This document shows, one piece after another, positions 1 through 5,591 of a DNA stretch of 5,591 nucleotides. Numbering within the stretch: position 1 is the first letter of the stretch; each line of letters begins with the position of its first letter. The notes under the pieces were generated by a model. That model was not told the origin of the DNA. It made no database searches and saw nothing but the letters and a program-made list of their open reading frames with translations. This DNA comes from an uncultured Oscillospiraceae bacterium (lineage in GTDB: Bacteria; Bacillota; Clostridia; Oscillospirales; Oscillospiraceae), in NCBI GenBank assembly GCA_934670025.1, contig CAKUOS010000076.1, positions 1 to 5,591 of the forward strand, written 5' to 3'. Both the position numbers and the translations under genes were made by a program.

Positions 1-21
1 AAGAAATACGGCCTGAAGTAA
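1..21 (+). CDS. C-terminal end of an upstream gene (partial, unidentified)
   Basis: Frame 1 opens at the window edge and reads K-K-Y-G-L-K followed by TAA at 19-21. A strong intrinsic terminator begins seven bases later, which is the usual position for the end of a transcription unit, so this is probably the true 3' end of a gene lying mostly outside the window. Six residues are far too few to name a product. The lysine-rich tail has no diagnostic value. Confidence 0.55.
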   Translation, partial: KKYGLK

Positions 22-27
22 GAAGAC

Positions 28-59
28 AGTCCGCACCGCGTATCGGTGCGGACTTTTTT
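28..59 (+). terminator. Intrinsic (Rho-independent) terminator
   Basis: A perfect 10-bp GC-rich stem, GTCCGCACCG (29-38) with CGGTGCGGAC (44-53), encloses a 5-base loop (CGTAT) and is followed at once by six T residues (54-59). A28 can pair with T54 to extend the stem. It lies seven bases after the stop codon of the upstream gene and about 40 bases before hflX. It should therefore end the upstream transcript and separate it from hflX. There is no matching A-tract on the left, so it looks unidirectional. Confidence 0.93.
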
Positions 60-101
60 CATATATGTCGCAATTTGTAAAAAACTGACGGATAAGAAAA
101 C

Positions 102-1367
102 ATGGAAGAACTGAATCGGAAAAAAATCGACCGGGCTGTGCTCGTGGGCCTCAACGCGGACTGCTTTACAAAGGAAGAGACGGCGACCGCCACGACGCTC
201 GACGAGCTTGAGGCCCTTTTGAATACCGCCGGCGGCGAATGTGCCGGCAAGGTCCTGCAAAACAAGCATACCCCCGACCCGCGCTCGTTCATCGGCGAGG
301 GCAAAGCCGCGGAGGTGCGGCAGATGGTGCTGGACACGGGCGCGAACATGGTCATTTTTGATAACGACCTCACGCCCTCGCAGCTGCGCACGCTCGAGGA
401 TCTGATGAAGACCCCCGTGCTCGACCGCAGCGCGCTCATCCTCGATATCTTCGCGCAGCGCGCACGCACGCGCGAGGGCAAATTGCAGGTCGAGCTTGCG
501 CAGTATCAGTATTACCTGCCGCGGCTGACCGTCTGGAACGAAGAGATGGGCCGTCTCGGCGGCGGCATCGGCACAAGAGGACCCGGCGAGACGCAGCTCG
601 AAACGGATAAGCGCTACATCCGTTCGCGCATCCAGAAGCTGCGCGAAAATCTTGACGACGTGCGCAAGGTGCGCGCCGAGCAGCGCCGGCGGCGGCAGAA
701 AAACGAGCTGCCCGTCGTGGCGCTCGTGGGCTATACGAACGCGGGCAAATCGACGCTTCTGAACTGCCTGACGGGCGCGGATATCCCGGCCAACAACCGC
801 CTGTTCGACACGCTCGACACCACCACGCGGCAGTGGGCCGTGTCCGACACGTGTCAGACCGTCCTGTCCGACACCGTCGGCTTCATCGCCAAGCTGCCGC
901 ACCATCTGGTCGACGCCTTCCGTGCCACGCTCGAGGAGCTGGAGTACGCCGACCTTCTCATCCACGTCATCGACAGCGCCGACCCTGAGCGCGAAGACCA
1001 TATCGCGGTCGTGGACCGGCTCATTTCGGAGCTTGCAAAGCCCGGCACGCCGGTTCTGGAATGCTATAACAAGTGCGATCTCGTCCCCGAGGACGAGATC
1101 CCGCGCGGCCGCGGCAGGATCGCCATCTCCGCGGCCGCGGGCTATGGCGTGGAGGAGCTCAAAAAGGCCGTCGAGACGACGCTCGGCCGCGGCAAGCACC
1201 ACGTGAAGCTGCTGCTGCCCTACGCGATGGGCGGCACGGTCGGCACGCTGCACGACACGGCGAAGGTCCACGCGAGCGAATATACGGAAAGCGGCATCGA
1301 GCTTGACGCGGTGATCGATGAAACCTTATTCGGAAAACTGCGTCAGTATGTAATAGAGGAGCTCTGA
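102..1367 (+). CDS. hflX: GTPase HflX (ribosome-splitting stress GTPase)
   Basis: This 421-residue protein has the usual length for HflX, a TRAFAC-class GTPase that binds the 50S subunit and splits stalled or hibernating 70S ribosomes under stress; that role is known from the family. The N-terminal HflX domain occupies about residues 10-190. It carries FIGEGKAAEV (63-72), FDNDLTPSQLRTLED (86-100) and the signature GTRGPGETQLETDKR (157-171), followed by a basic helical linker (about 172-200). The G domain has G1 GYTNAGKS (210-217), G2 in TLDTTTR (237-243), G3 DTVGF (257-261), G4 NKCD (323-326) and G5 SAAAGYGV (343-350). A short C-terminal domain (about 365-421) follows. The start at 102 gives the normal HflX N-terminus (RAVLVGLNAD), although only a weak GGA at 90-92 serves as ribosome binding site. 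No in-frame upstream alternative is evident. The gene follows a terminator, so it probably heads its own transcript, and its stop overlaps the next start. Confidence 0.97.
   Translation: MEELNRKKIDRAVLVGLNADCFTKEETATATTLDELEALLNTAGGECAGKVLQNKHTPDPRSFIGEGKAAEVRQMVLDTGANMVIFDNDLTPSQLRTLEDLMKTPVLDRSALILDIFAQRARTREGKLQVELAQYQYYLPRLTVWNEEMGRLGGGIGTRGPGETQLETDKRYIRSRIQKLRENLDDVRKVRAEQRRRRQKNELPVVALVGYTNAGKSTLLNCLTGADIPANNRLFDTLDTTTRQWAVSDTCQTVLSDTVGFIAKLPHHLVDAFRATLEELEYADLLIHVIDSADPEREDHIAVVDRLISELAKPGTPVLECYNKCDLVPEDEIPRGRGRIAISAAAGYGVEELKKAVETTLGRGKHHVKLLLPYAMGGTVGTLHDTAKVHASEYTESGIELDAVIDETLFGKLRQYVIEEL
1355..1361 (+). promoter_or_regulatory. Ribosome binding site of the YigZ-family gene, inside the hflX 3' end
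   Basis: AGAGGAG lies five bases upstream of the ATG at 1367, within the last codons of hflX. It supports the 1367 start and indicates that ribosomes finishing hflX can re-initiate directly on the downstream gene. Confidence 0.8.
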
Positions 1368-1993
1368 TGGAACAGTATCTGATCCCCGCGGCCGACGGCG
1401 CTTCGGAATATATCGAAAAAAAGTCGCGGTTTCTCGGCTTTGTCGCGCACGTGACGACCGAGGCCGAGGCCAGAGCCCGGCTCGAAGCCGTCCGGAAGCG
1501 GGACTATGACGCGCGGCACCACTGCTGGTGCTACATCCTCCATTCCGGGCAGAAGCGCTACAGCGACGACGGCGAGCCGCAGGGCACCGCCGGTCAGCCG
1601 ATGCTGAACGTGCTCGAACGCGAGGGCGTACAGGACGCGCTGTGCGTCGTCACGCGCTATTTTGGCGGGATTTTACTTGGTGCGGGCGGCCTGTGCCGCG
1701 CGTACACAAAGGCCGCGAAGGACGCGCTGGACGCGGCCGGGATCTGTGAGCTTCGCCCGTGGAGCGTTCTGGCCTTCGGGTGCCCGTATGCGCTCTTTGA
1801 GCGCGTGAAGCTCGAACTTTCCGCGCGCGGCGGTCTGGTCGAACAGACGGACTACGGCGCGGACATCGCCATGACCGTCACGCTGCCCGAACCGGAGCAG
1901 GCGCCGTTCTGCAAGGCATTGCAGGAGCTTTCGGCCGGTTCGCTCGTCCCGGAGCGGACGGGCACGCAGCTGCGCGGCGTGCCCGTGCGCTGA
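1367..1993 (+). CDS. YigZ/IMPACT family protein
   Basis: This 208-residue protein matches the full bacterial YigZ (UPF0029/IMPACT) layout. The N-terminal IMPACT domain (about residues 12-125) includes KKSRFLGFVAHV (18-29), ARHHCWCYIL (49-58), the segment RYSDDGEPQGTAGQPML (64-80) and the family hallmark VVTRYFGGILLGAGGLCRAY (94-113). A C-terminal DUF1949-type domain covers about 135-205. Eukaryotic IMPACT modulates the Gcn2 pathway; the bacterial role is not settled, and RNA or ribosome association has been suggested from the fold. ATG 1367 shares its A with the hflX stop TGA (1365-1367), and an AGAGGAG sits five bases upstream, so the two genes are translationally coupled. That context fits a translation-related job but does not prove it. 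I see no truncation and no missing motif. No terminator is obvious downstream. Confidence 0.94.
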   Translation: MEQYLIPAADGASEYIEKKSRFLGFVAHVTTEAEARARLEAVRKRDYDARHHCWCYILHSGQKRYSDDGEPQGTAGQPMLNVLEREGVQDALCVVTRYFGGILLGAGGLCRAYTKAAKDALDAAGICELRPWSVLAFGCPYALFERVKLELSARGGLVEQTDYGADIAMTVTLPEPEQAPFCKALQELSAGSLVPERTGTQLRGVPVR

Positions 1994-2045
1994 CGGTTTT
2001 AAAGAAAATTCACGGTTTTTCTACAGCCGGTTCAAAAAATGATTC

Positions 2046-2051
2046 TATACT
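2046..2051 (+). promoter_or_regulatory. Possible -10 box of a promoter for dgt
   Basis: TATACT matches five of six bases of the primary-sigma -10 consensus and lies in the distinctly AT-rich 79-base gap between the YigZ-family gene and dgt, 21 bases before the dgt start. No good -35 sits at the usual 16-18 bp spacing. TCTACA (2020-2025) matches four of six but is 20 bp away. The change in base composition favours a regulatory gap, but the promoter call is tentative. Confidence 0.35.
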
Positions 2052-2072
2052 GACAAGGTAGGGTGGTTCGGT

Positions 2073-3077
2073 ATGACTGTCCGCGAACGCATGGAGCAGG
2101 AGGAATACGCCGTTTTATCCCCGCTGGCGCAGAAGGCCGCCGGGACAAAGGGCCGTCCGCGCGAGGAGGAAGAGGGCGGCGTGCGCACGTGCTATCAGCG
2201 CGACGCCGACCGCATCCTGCACAGCAAATCCTTCCGCCGCCTGATGCACAAGACGCAGGTGTTTTTGTCTCCCGAGGGCGACCATTACCGCACGCGCATG
2301 ACTCACACGCTCGAGGTCGCGCGCATCGCGCGCACGATCTGCCGCGGCTTGCAGCTCAATCAGGATCTGGCCGAGGCCGCGGCCTACGGCCACGATCTGG
2401 GCCACACGCCGTTCGGCCACGCGGGTGAAAAGGCGCTTTCGAGCGTGATGGAAAAGCCGTTTCATCACAATGAGCAGTCGCTGCGCGTCGTCGACAAGCT
2501 CGAGCGCGGCGGCGAGGGTCTGAATCTTACTTACGAGGTGCGCATGGGCATCCTCGGCCATACGGGCGATTTTATCCCCGAGACGCGCGAGGGGCAGATC
2601 GTCCGCGTGTCCGACCGCATCGCGTACATCAACCACGACATCGACGACGCCATGCGCGCAGGCATCCTGACCGAGGCGGATATCCCCGCCGAAATCGCGG
2701 AGATCCTCGGCCACTCGCACTCGCAGCGCATCAACACGCTCGTCGAGGATATGATCGCCAACACGCAGGAAACGGGCGTTCTGGGGATGCAGCCGCATAT
2801 CGCCGGGGCGATGGACGCGCTTCGCACGTTCATGTTTGAGCGCGTCTACACCAATCCCGTCGCCAAAGGCGAGGAGAGCAAGGCCAGGGATATGCTCTGC
2901 CGCCTGTTTGAGTATTACATGAAAAATCCGACCGAGCTGCCGGCCGATTTTCTGCCGCAGCTGGACTTTGACGGCATGGAGCGCATCGTCTGCGACTATA
3001 TCGCGGGCATGACCGACCGCTATGCCGTGTATAAATACTCCGAAATTTTCATCCCCGGCACCTGGCAGGTGCGGTAA
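2073..3077 (+). CDS. dgt: dGTPase-like HD-domain deoxynucleoside triphosphate triphosphohydrolase
   Basis: This 334-residue protein belongs to the dGTPase-like HD family, whose members cleave dNTPs to a deoxynucleoside plus tripolyphosphate in the cytoplasm and so trim dNTP pools. Visible motifs in order are QRDADRILHSKSFRRLMHK (42-60), TQVF (61-64), DHYRTRMTHTLEV (70-82), HDLGHTPFGHAGE (107-119), HHNEQSLRVV (131-140) and SDRIAYINHDIDDA (180-193). The expected HD metal ligands are H78, H107, D108 and D181. All are present, along with the conserved H111 and H116, so the enzyme looks active. Nucleotide preference cannot be read from sequence, and many clostridial homologues are simply called dGTPase-like. 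The GGGTGG at 2061-2066 is a fair ribosome binding site six bases before ATG 2073. The gene lies upstream of dnaG-rpoD, separated by a 202-base gap that holds a repeat element. No strong terminator follows it, so read-through into dnaG is plausible. Confidence 0.93.
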   Translation: MTVRERMEQEEYAVLSPLAQKAAGTKGRPREEEEGGVRTCYQRDADRILHSKSFRRLMHKTQVFLSPEGDHYRTRMTHTLEVARIARTICRGLQLNQDLAEAAAYGHDLGHTPFGHAGEKALSSVMEKPFHHNEQSLRVVDKLERGGEGLNLTYEVRMGILGHTGDFIPETREGQIVRVSDRIAYINHDIDDAMRAGILTEADIPAEIAEILGHSHSQRINTLVEDMIANTQETGVLGMQPHIAGAMDALRTFMFERVYTNPVAKGEESKARDMLCRLFEYYMKNPTELPADFLPQLDFDGMERIVCDYIAGMTDRYAVYKYSEIFIPGTWQVR

Positions 3078-3096
3078 GGGCCAGACCTGCGATACC

Positions 3097-3217
3097 CGAC
3101 CTCTCCGGCTCGGCAATGCCGAGCCACCTCCCCTTCACAAGGGGAGGCTTTGGATGGTGCAAAATCCAAGGCTCCTCTTCGTAAGGGGAGCTGTCAGCGA
3201 AGCTGACTGAGAGGTCG
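3097..3217. repeat. 121-bp inverted-repeat element with cloverleaf-like fold (MITE/REP-like)
   Basis: The two ends form a perfect 9-bp inverted repeat, CGACCTCTC (3097-3105) and GAGAGGTCG (3209-3217). Between them are GGCTCGGC/GCCGAGCC (3107-3114/3118-3125, loop AAT), CCTCCCCTT/AAGGGGAGG (3127-3135/3139-3147, loop CAC), TTGGAT/ATCCAA (3150-3155/3164-3169), GCTCCTCTT/AAGGGGAGC (3171-3179/3183-3191, one G-U pair) and GTCAGC/GCTGAC (3193-3198/3202-3207, loop GAA). Almost every base lies in a stem, far beyond what a chance intergenic gap would give. No reading frame on either strand here looks real and no transposase is present. The structure therefore fits a non-autonomous mobile or dispersed repeat. 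From general familiarity, similar AAGGGGAGCTGTCAGC-type blocks recur in intergenic regions of Oscillospiraceae genomes; I could not verify copy number here. No clear target-site duplication flanks it. It would be transcribed if dgt reads through into dnaG. Confidence 0.75.
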
Positions 3218-3264
3218 ACAACCATCGAGCAGAAACTGTTCGCCTCTGCATACAAAATCCACAG

Positions 3265-3272
3265 AAAGGAGG
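3265..3272 (+). promoter_or_regulatory. Strong ribosome binding site of dnaG
   Basis: AAAGGAGG is a near-perfect Shine-Dalgarno sequence, seven bases before ATG 3280. It fixes the dnaG start and lies outside the preceding repeat, which ends 47 bases upstream. Confidence 0.9.
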
Positions 3273-3279
3273 CCGTTTT

Positions 3280-5025
3280 ATGCCGTTTCCGCAGCCGTTT
3301 CTCGACGCGCTCGTGCAGCGCAATCCCATCGACGAGGTCGTGGGCCAATACGTCAGCCTGACGCGGCGCGGCTCGAACCTCTTCGGCCTGTGCCCGTTCC
3401 ACTCGGAAAAGACGGCCTCGTTCTCCGTCGCGCCCGACAAGGGTATCTATTACTGCTTCGGCTGCCATGCGGGCGGCGGCGTGGTGAACTTCATCATGCA
3501 GATCGAGGGGCTGGATTTCCCCGACGCGGTGCGGTTTCTTGCCAAACGCGCCGGGCTCGAGGTCCCCGAGGACGAGGGCCAGCGTTCGCAGTATCAGCGG
3601 CAGGAGCGGCTGTGGGCGCTCAGCCGCGACGCGGCGCGCTTTTTCCGCGCGCAGCTGTTTTCGCCCGCAGGACGCGAGGCGCAGCAGTACATACAAAAGC
3701 GCGCGCTCAGCATGGACACGGTCAAGCGCTTCGGCCTCGGCTTCAGCCCGAACGCCTGGTCGTCGCTCACCGACGCGATGAAGGAAAAGGGCTATAAGCT
3801 CGACGAGCTGATCGACGCGGGACTTGCGCTGCGCGGCAAAAACGGCGGCGTGTACGACCGCTTCCGCAACCGGCTCATGTTCCCCATCATCGATATCCGC
3901 GGCAACGTCATCGGCTTCGGCGGCCGCGTGATGGACGATTCGACGCCGAAATATCTCAACTCCCCCGAGACGATCATTTTTAACAAGCGCAAAAACCTCT
4001 TCGCGCTCAATATCGCCCGCAAGAGCAAGCAGGGCCGCATCATCCTCACCGAGGGCTATATGGACGCCATCGCCCTGCACCAGTACGGCTTCGACTGCGC
4101 CGTGGCCTCACTCGGTACGTCGCTGACCGAGGAACACGCGAATATCCTCGCCAGATATACCGATCAGGTCGTCCTGACCTACGACGGCGACGAAGCCGGG
4201 CAGAACGCCACGCGCAGGGCCATCCCCATGCTCGAAAAGACGGGCATTCAGGTGCGCGTGCTGCGGATGCAGGGCGCGAAGGATCCGGACGAATTCCTGA
4301 AAAAATACGGCGCGGACCGCTTTTCGGTCCTGCTCGACCAGTGCCAGAATCAGGCCGAGTACCGCCTCGACAGCTTAAAGCGCAAATTCGATCTCACGCT
4401 CGACGATCAGCGCGTGGAATTTCTCAATCAGGCCGCCGCGCTCATCGCCTCGTTCCCGAACGCCGTGCAGCGCGAGGTCTACGGCCGCCGCGCGGCCGAG
4501 GCCGCGGGCATCACGCCCGAGGCGATGGCGCTCGAGGTCAAAAAGGCGTACCGCAGGGCGCGCGCCATCGAAAAGCGCCGGCAGGAGCGGCAGGACATGG
4601 ATCTTGCCAGTCAGCACGCGCCCAAGGTGCGCAGCGTGCGCTATGACAACCTCCGCTCGGCGACCGCCGAAGAGGGCCTCATCCGCACGCTTCTGCGCGA
4701 ACCGGAGCTCGTCCCCGGCATCAGGCTCCCGGCCGCGGCGTTTTCCGTCGACCTTTTCGGCCGCGTCATGACCGCGCTGCGCCAGCGCGTACAATCCGGG
4801 CAGCCGGTGTCGCTGGCCGCGATGGCGGGCGATTTTTCCGCGGAAGAGATGTCGCACCTGTCGTATGTGATGAGCAAGGACGCCGCGACGGTGTCGGATG
4901 AGGCCGTGCAGGATTATTTGCGCGTCATTCAGGAAGAATATGAGGGCCGAAGCCTCGCGCGCTCGGATGAGAGCCTGCGGCAGCTGGCCGAACAGATGAA
5001 ATCGACAAAACAGTATGGAGGGTAA
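3280..5025 (+). CDS. dnaG: DNA primase DnaG
   Basis: This 581-residue protein is a full-length bacterial primase, which makes the RNA primers for replication in association with the DnaB-type helicase. The N-terminal CHC2 zinc ribbon uses C38, H41, C59 and C62 (CPFH and CFGC). The RNA-polymerase core domain includes YDRFRNRLMFP (192-202) and NVIGFGGRVMDD (209-220). The TOPRIM catalytic centre has ILTEGYMDA (255-263, E258), ASLGTSLT (276-283) and YDGDEAGQNATRRA (301-314, D302 and D304), followed by KDPDEFL (334-340). A basic linker rich in R and K (about 420-440) leads to a less conserved C-terminal helicase-interaction region (about 455-581). The N-terminus (FPQPFLDALVQRNPIDEVV) is standard for DnaG, so the start is secure. 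The last codons contain the ribosome binding site of rpoD, giving a tightly linked dnaG-rpoD pair. All catalytic residues are present. Confidence 0.98.
   Translation: MPFPQPFLDALVQRNPIDEVVGQYVSLTRRGSNLFGLCPFHSEKTASFSVAPDKGIYYCFGCHAGGGVVNFIMQIEGLDFPDAVRFLAKRAGLEVPEDEGQRSQYQRQERLWALSRDAARFFRAQLFSPAGREAQQYIQKRALSMDTVKRFGLGFSPNAWSSLTDAMKEKGYKLDELIDAGLALRGKNGGVYDRFRNRLMFPIIDIRGNVIGFGGRVMDDSTPKYLNSPETIIFNKRKNLFALNIARKSKQGRIILTEGYMDAIALHQYGFDCAVASLGTSLTEEHANILARYTDQVVLTYDGDEAGQNATRRAIPMLEKTGIQVRVLRMQGAKDPDEFLKKYGADRFSVLLDQCQNQAEYRLDSLKRKFDLTLDDQRVEFLNQAAALIASFPNAVQREVYGRRAAEAAGITPEAMALEVKKAYRRARAIEKRRQERQDMDLASQHAPKVRSVRYDNLRSATAEEGLIRTLLREPELVPGIRLPAAAFSVDLFGRVMTALRQRVQSGQPVSLAAMAGDFSAEEMSHLSYVMSKDAATVSDEAVQDYLRVIQEEYEGRSLARSDESLRQLAEQMKSTKQYGG
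5017..5022 (+). promoter_or_regulatory. Ribosome binding site of rpoD, inside the dnaG 3' end
   Basis: GGAGGG encodes the final Gly-Gly codons of dnaG and lies six bases before the rpoD ATG at 5029, spanning the dnaG stop. This selects the 5029 start and couples translation of the two genes. Confidence 0.85.
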
Positions 5026-5028
5026 GCA

Positions 5029-5591
5029 ATGGGAAAGGAATTGGAACTTCTGCAAAAGATGGATCTCACGGCTGAGAACAGGCAAAAGCTCGAAGCACTG
5101 ATCACCGAGGCAAAAAAGACCGGCAAGGTCTCCTCCAAAACGCTGGTCGAAACGCTCGACGCCGTCGACGCCACGCAGGAGCAGACCGAGCAGTTCTACG
5201 ACGTGCTGGAGCAGGCCGGCATCGAGATCGACGTCTCGGACGTGCTGGATCTCATCGGCACTGCCGAGATGGACAACCCCACCCTCAGCGAAATGCAGGC
5301 CATCGAGGAAGAGGGGATCGAGCAGGAGCTGGAAAAACAGCCCGATCTCACCGACGACATGGAAAACGCCAAGCTCGACGACCCGGTGCGGATGTATCTC
5401 AAGGAGATCGGCCGCATCAAGCTCCTGTCGCCCGAAGAGGAGCAGGACGTCGCAAAGCGGATGGCCGAGGGCGACGAGGCCGCGCGCCAGCGGATGTCCG
5501 AGGCGAACCTGCGCCTCGTCGTGTCGATCGCCAAGCGCTATGTCGGCCGCGGGATGCAGCTGCTCGACCTCATTCAGGAGGGCAATCTGGG
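5029..5591 (+). CDS. rpoD: Primary RNA polymerase sigma factor RpoD/SigA (N-terminal part, cut by window edge)
   Basis: The frame is open from ATG 5029 to the right edge, giving 187 complete codons plus two bases; the rest of the gene lies outside. It encodes the housekeeping sigma-70 factor that directs RNA polymerase to -10/-35 promoters. Residues about 10-75 form an acidic, helical region 1.1-like domain ([13 protein letters not shown], 13-25). An acidic spacer follows (about 85-115). Region 1.2 is clear at 117-138 ([20 protein letters not shown], continuing EE). Region 2.1 begins near 160 ([17 protein letters not shown], 160-176) and continues with [10 protein letters not shown] (177-186). 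Region 1.1 together with linkage to dnaG argues for the primary factor and not an alternative sigma such as SigF, SigG or SigK. The start lies three bases after the dnaG stop. Regions 2.3-4.2 cannot be assessed. Confidence 0.97.
   Translation, partial: MGKELELLQKMDLTAENRQKLEALITEAKKTGKVSSKTLVETLDAVDATQEQTEQFYDVLEQAGIEIDVSDVLDLIGTAEMDNPTLSEMQAIEEEGIEQELEKQPDLTDDMENAKLDDPVRMYLKEIGRIKLLSPEEEQDVAKRMAEGDEAARQRMSEANLRLVVSIAKRYVGRGMQLLDLIQEGNL

Noticed and set aside
65..88. Tiny frame MSQFVKN upstream of hflX, as a possible leader peptide
   Set aside because: It has no ribosome binding site (the bases before it are the terminator T-tract) and no attenuator-like structure follows it.
458..474. Seventeen-base alternating purine-pyrimidine tract in hflX (Z-DNA potential)
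   Set aside because: It is short and fully explained by Arg/Ala/Thr codons in a GC-rich gene; similar CG-rich runs are common through the window.
2004..2021. GAAAA/TTTTC hairpin after the YigZ-family gene, as a terminator
   Set aside because: The stem is five AT-rich pairs with no GC clamp or following T-tract, too weak to terminate.
2317..2334. Perfect 9-base tandem repeat TCGCGCGCA x2 inside dgt
   Set aside because: It encodes V-A-R-I-A-R, part of the conserved segment after THTLEV in this enzyme family. Protein constraint with GC-rich codon choice explains it.
3065..3090. Inverted repeat GCAGGT/ACCTGC around the dgt stop codon, as a possible terminator
   Set aside because: The stem is only six pairs with a 14-base loop, has no T-tract, and competes with CTGG/CCAG pairing in the same segment.
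2115..3116. A long open frame (333 codons) on the minus strand opposite dgt
   Set aside because: It is the GC-rich shadow of dgt: the composition (many A, R, H, V, D) mirrors codon positions of the + strand gene, no family motif is visible, and dgt itself shows a complete, ordered set of HD-family motifs.
3215..3256. TCGACA (3215-3220) plus TACAAA (3251-3256) as a dnaG promoter
   Set aside because: Each box resembles consensus, but the spacing is 30 bases and no -10-like hexamer lies 16-18 bases after TCGACA.
3049..4080. A 343-codon minus-strand open frame spanning the repeat and the 5' part of dnaG
   Set aside because: It runs through the inverted-repeat element and antisense to conserved primase motifs, with no domain signature. 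GC-rich coding DNA routinely leaves such antisense frames open.
4375..5085. A 236-codon minus-strand open frame opposite the dnaG 3' end
   Set aside because: It is a shadow of dnaG/rpoD with no recognisable motif and no suitable ribosome binding site seen.

Overview
The window is a GC-rich (roughly 60 % or more by eye), gene-dense bacterial chromosome segment with every gene on the + strand. Its content and order (hflX, a YigZ/IMPACT gene, a dGTPase-like HD gene, dnaG, then the primary sigma factor gene), the GC-rich codon choice and strong AGGAGG-type ribosome binding sites suggest a high-GC Clostridia, most likely an Oscillospiraceae/Ruminococcaceae-type gut Firmicute. This placement is inferred from gene order, style and the type of intergenic repeat; no 16S or other marker is present.

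Layout. Bases 1-21 are the last six codons of an upstream gene, closed by a textbook intrinsic terminator (28-59). Then comes a two-gene unit: hflX (102-1367) and a YigZ-family gene (1367-1993), overlapping by one base. A 79-base gap with a plausible -10 box leads into a dGTPase-like HD hydrolase (2073-3077). A 202-base gap (3078-3279) follows, mostly filled by a 121-base inverted-repeat element (3097-3217). After it come dnaG (3280-5025) with a strong ribosome binding site and, three bases after its stop, rpoD (from 5029), which runs off the right edge after region 2.1 has begun.

How the genes fit together. hflX concerns ribosome rescue under stress; the YigZ gene is translationally linked to it but has no firmly established role. 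dgt, dnaG and rpoD are all core information-processing genes: dNTP pool control, replication priming and housekeeping transcription. dnaG-rpoD is the Firmicutes form of the macromolecular synthesis operon, here preceded by dgt.

I do not see a defence system, phage, CRISPR array, RNA gene or novel multigene system. The protein genes are ordinary housekeeping genes that look intact, apart from those cut by the window edges. The one feature that conventional annotation would leave blank is the intergenic element at 3097-3217. Its ends pair perfectly over 9 bp, it can fold into a compact four-way, cloverleaf-like structure, and its central arms can pair in two mutually exclusive ways. It looks like a non-autonomous (MITE-like or REP-like) repeat sitting between dgt and dnaG.
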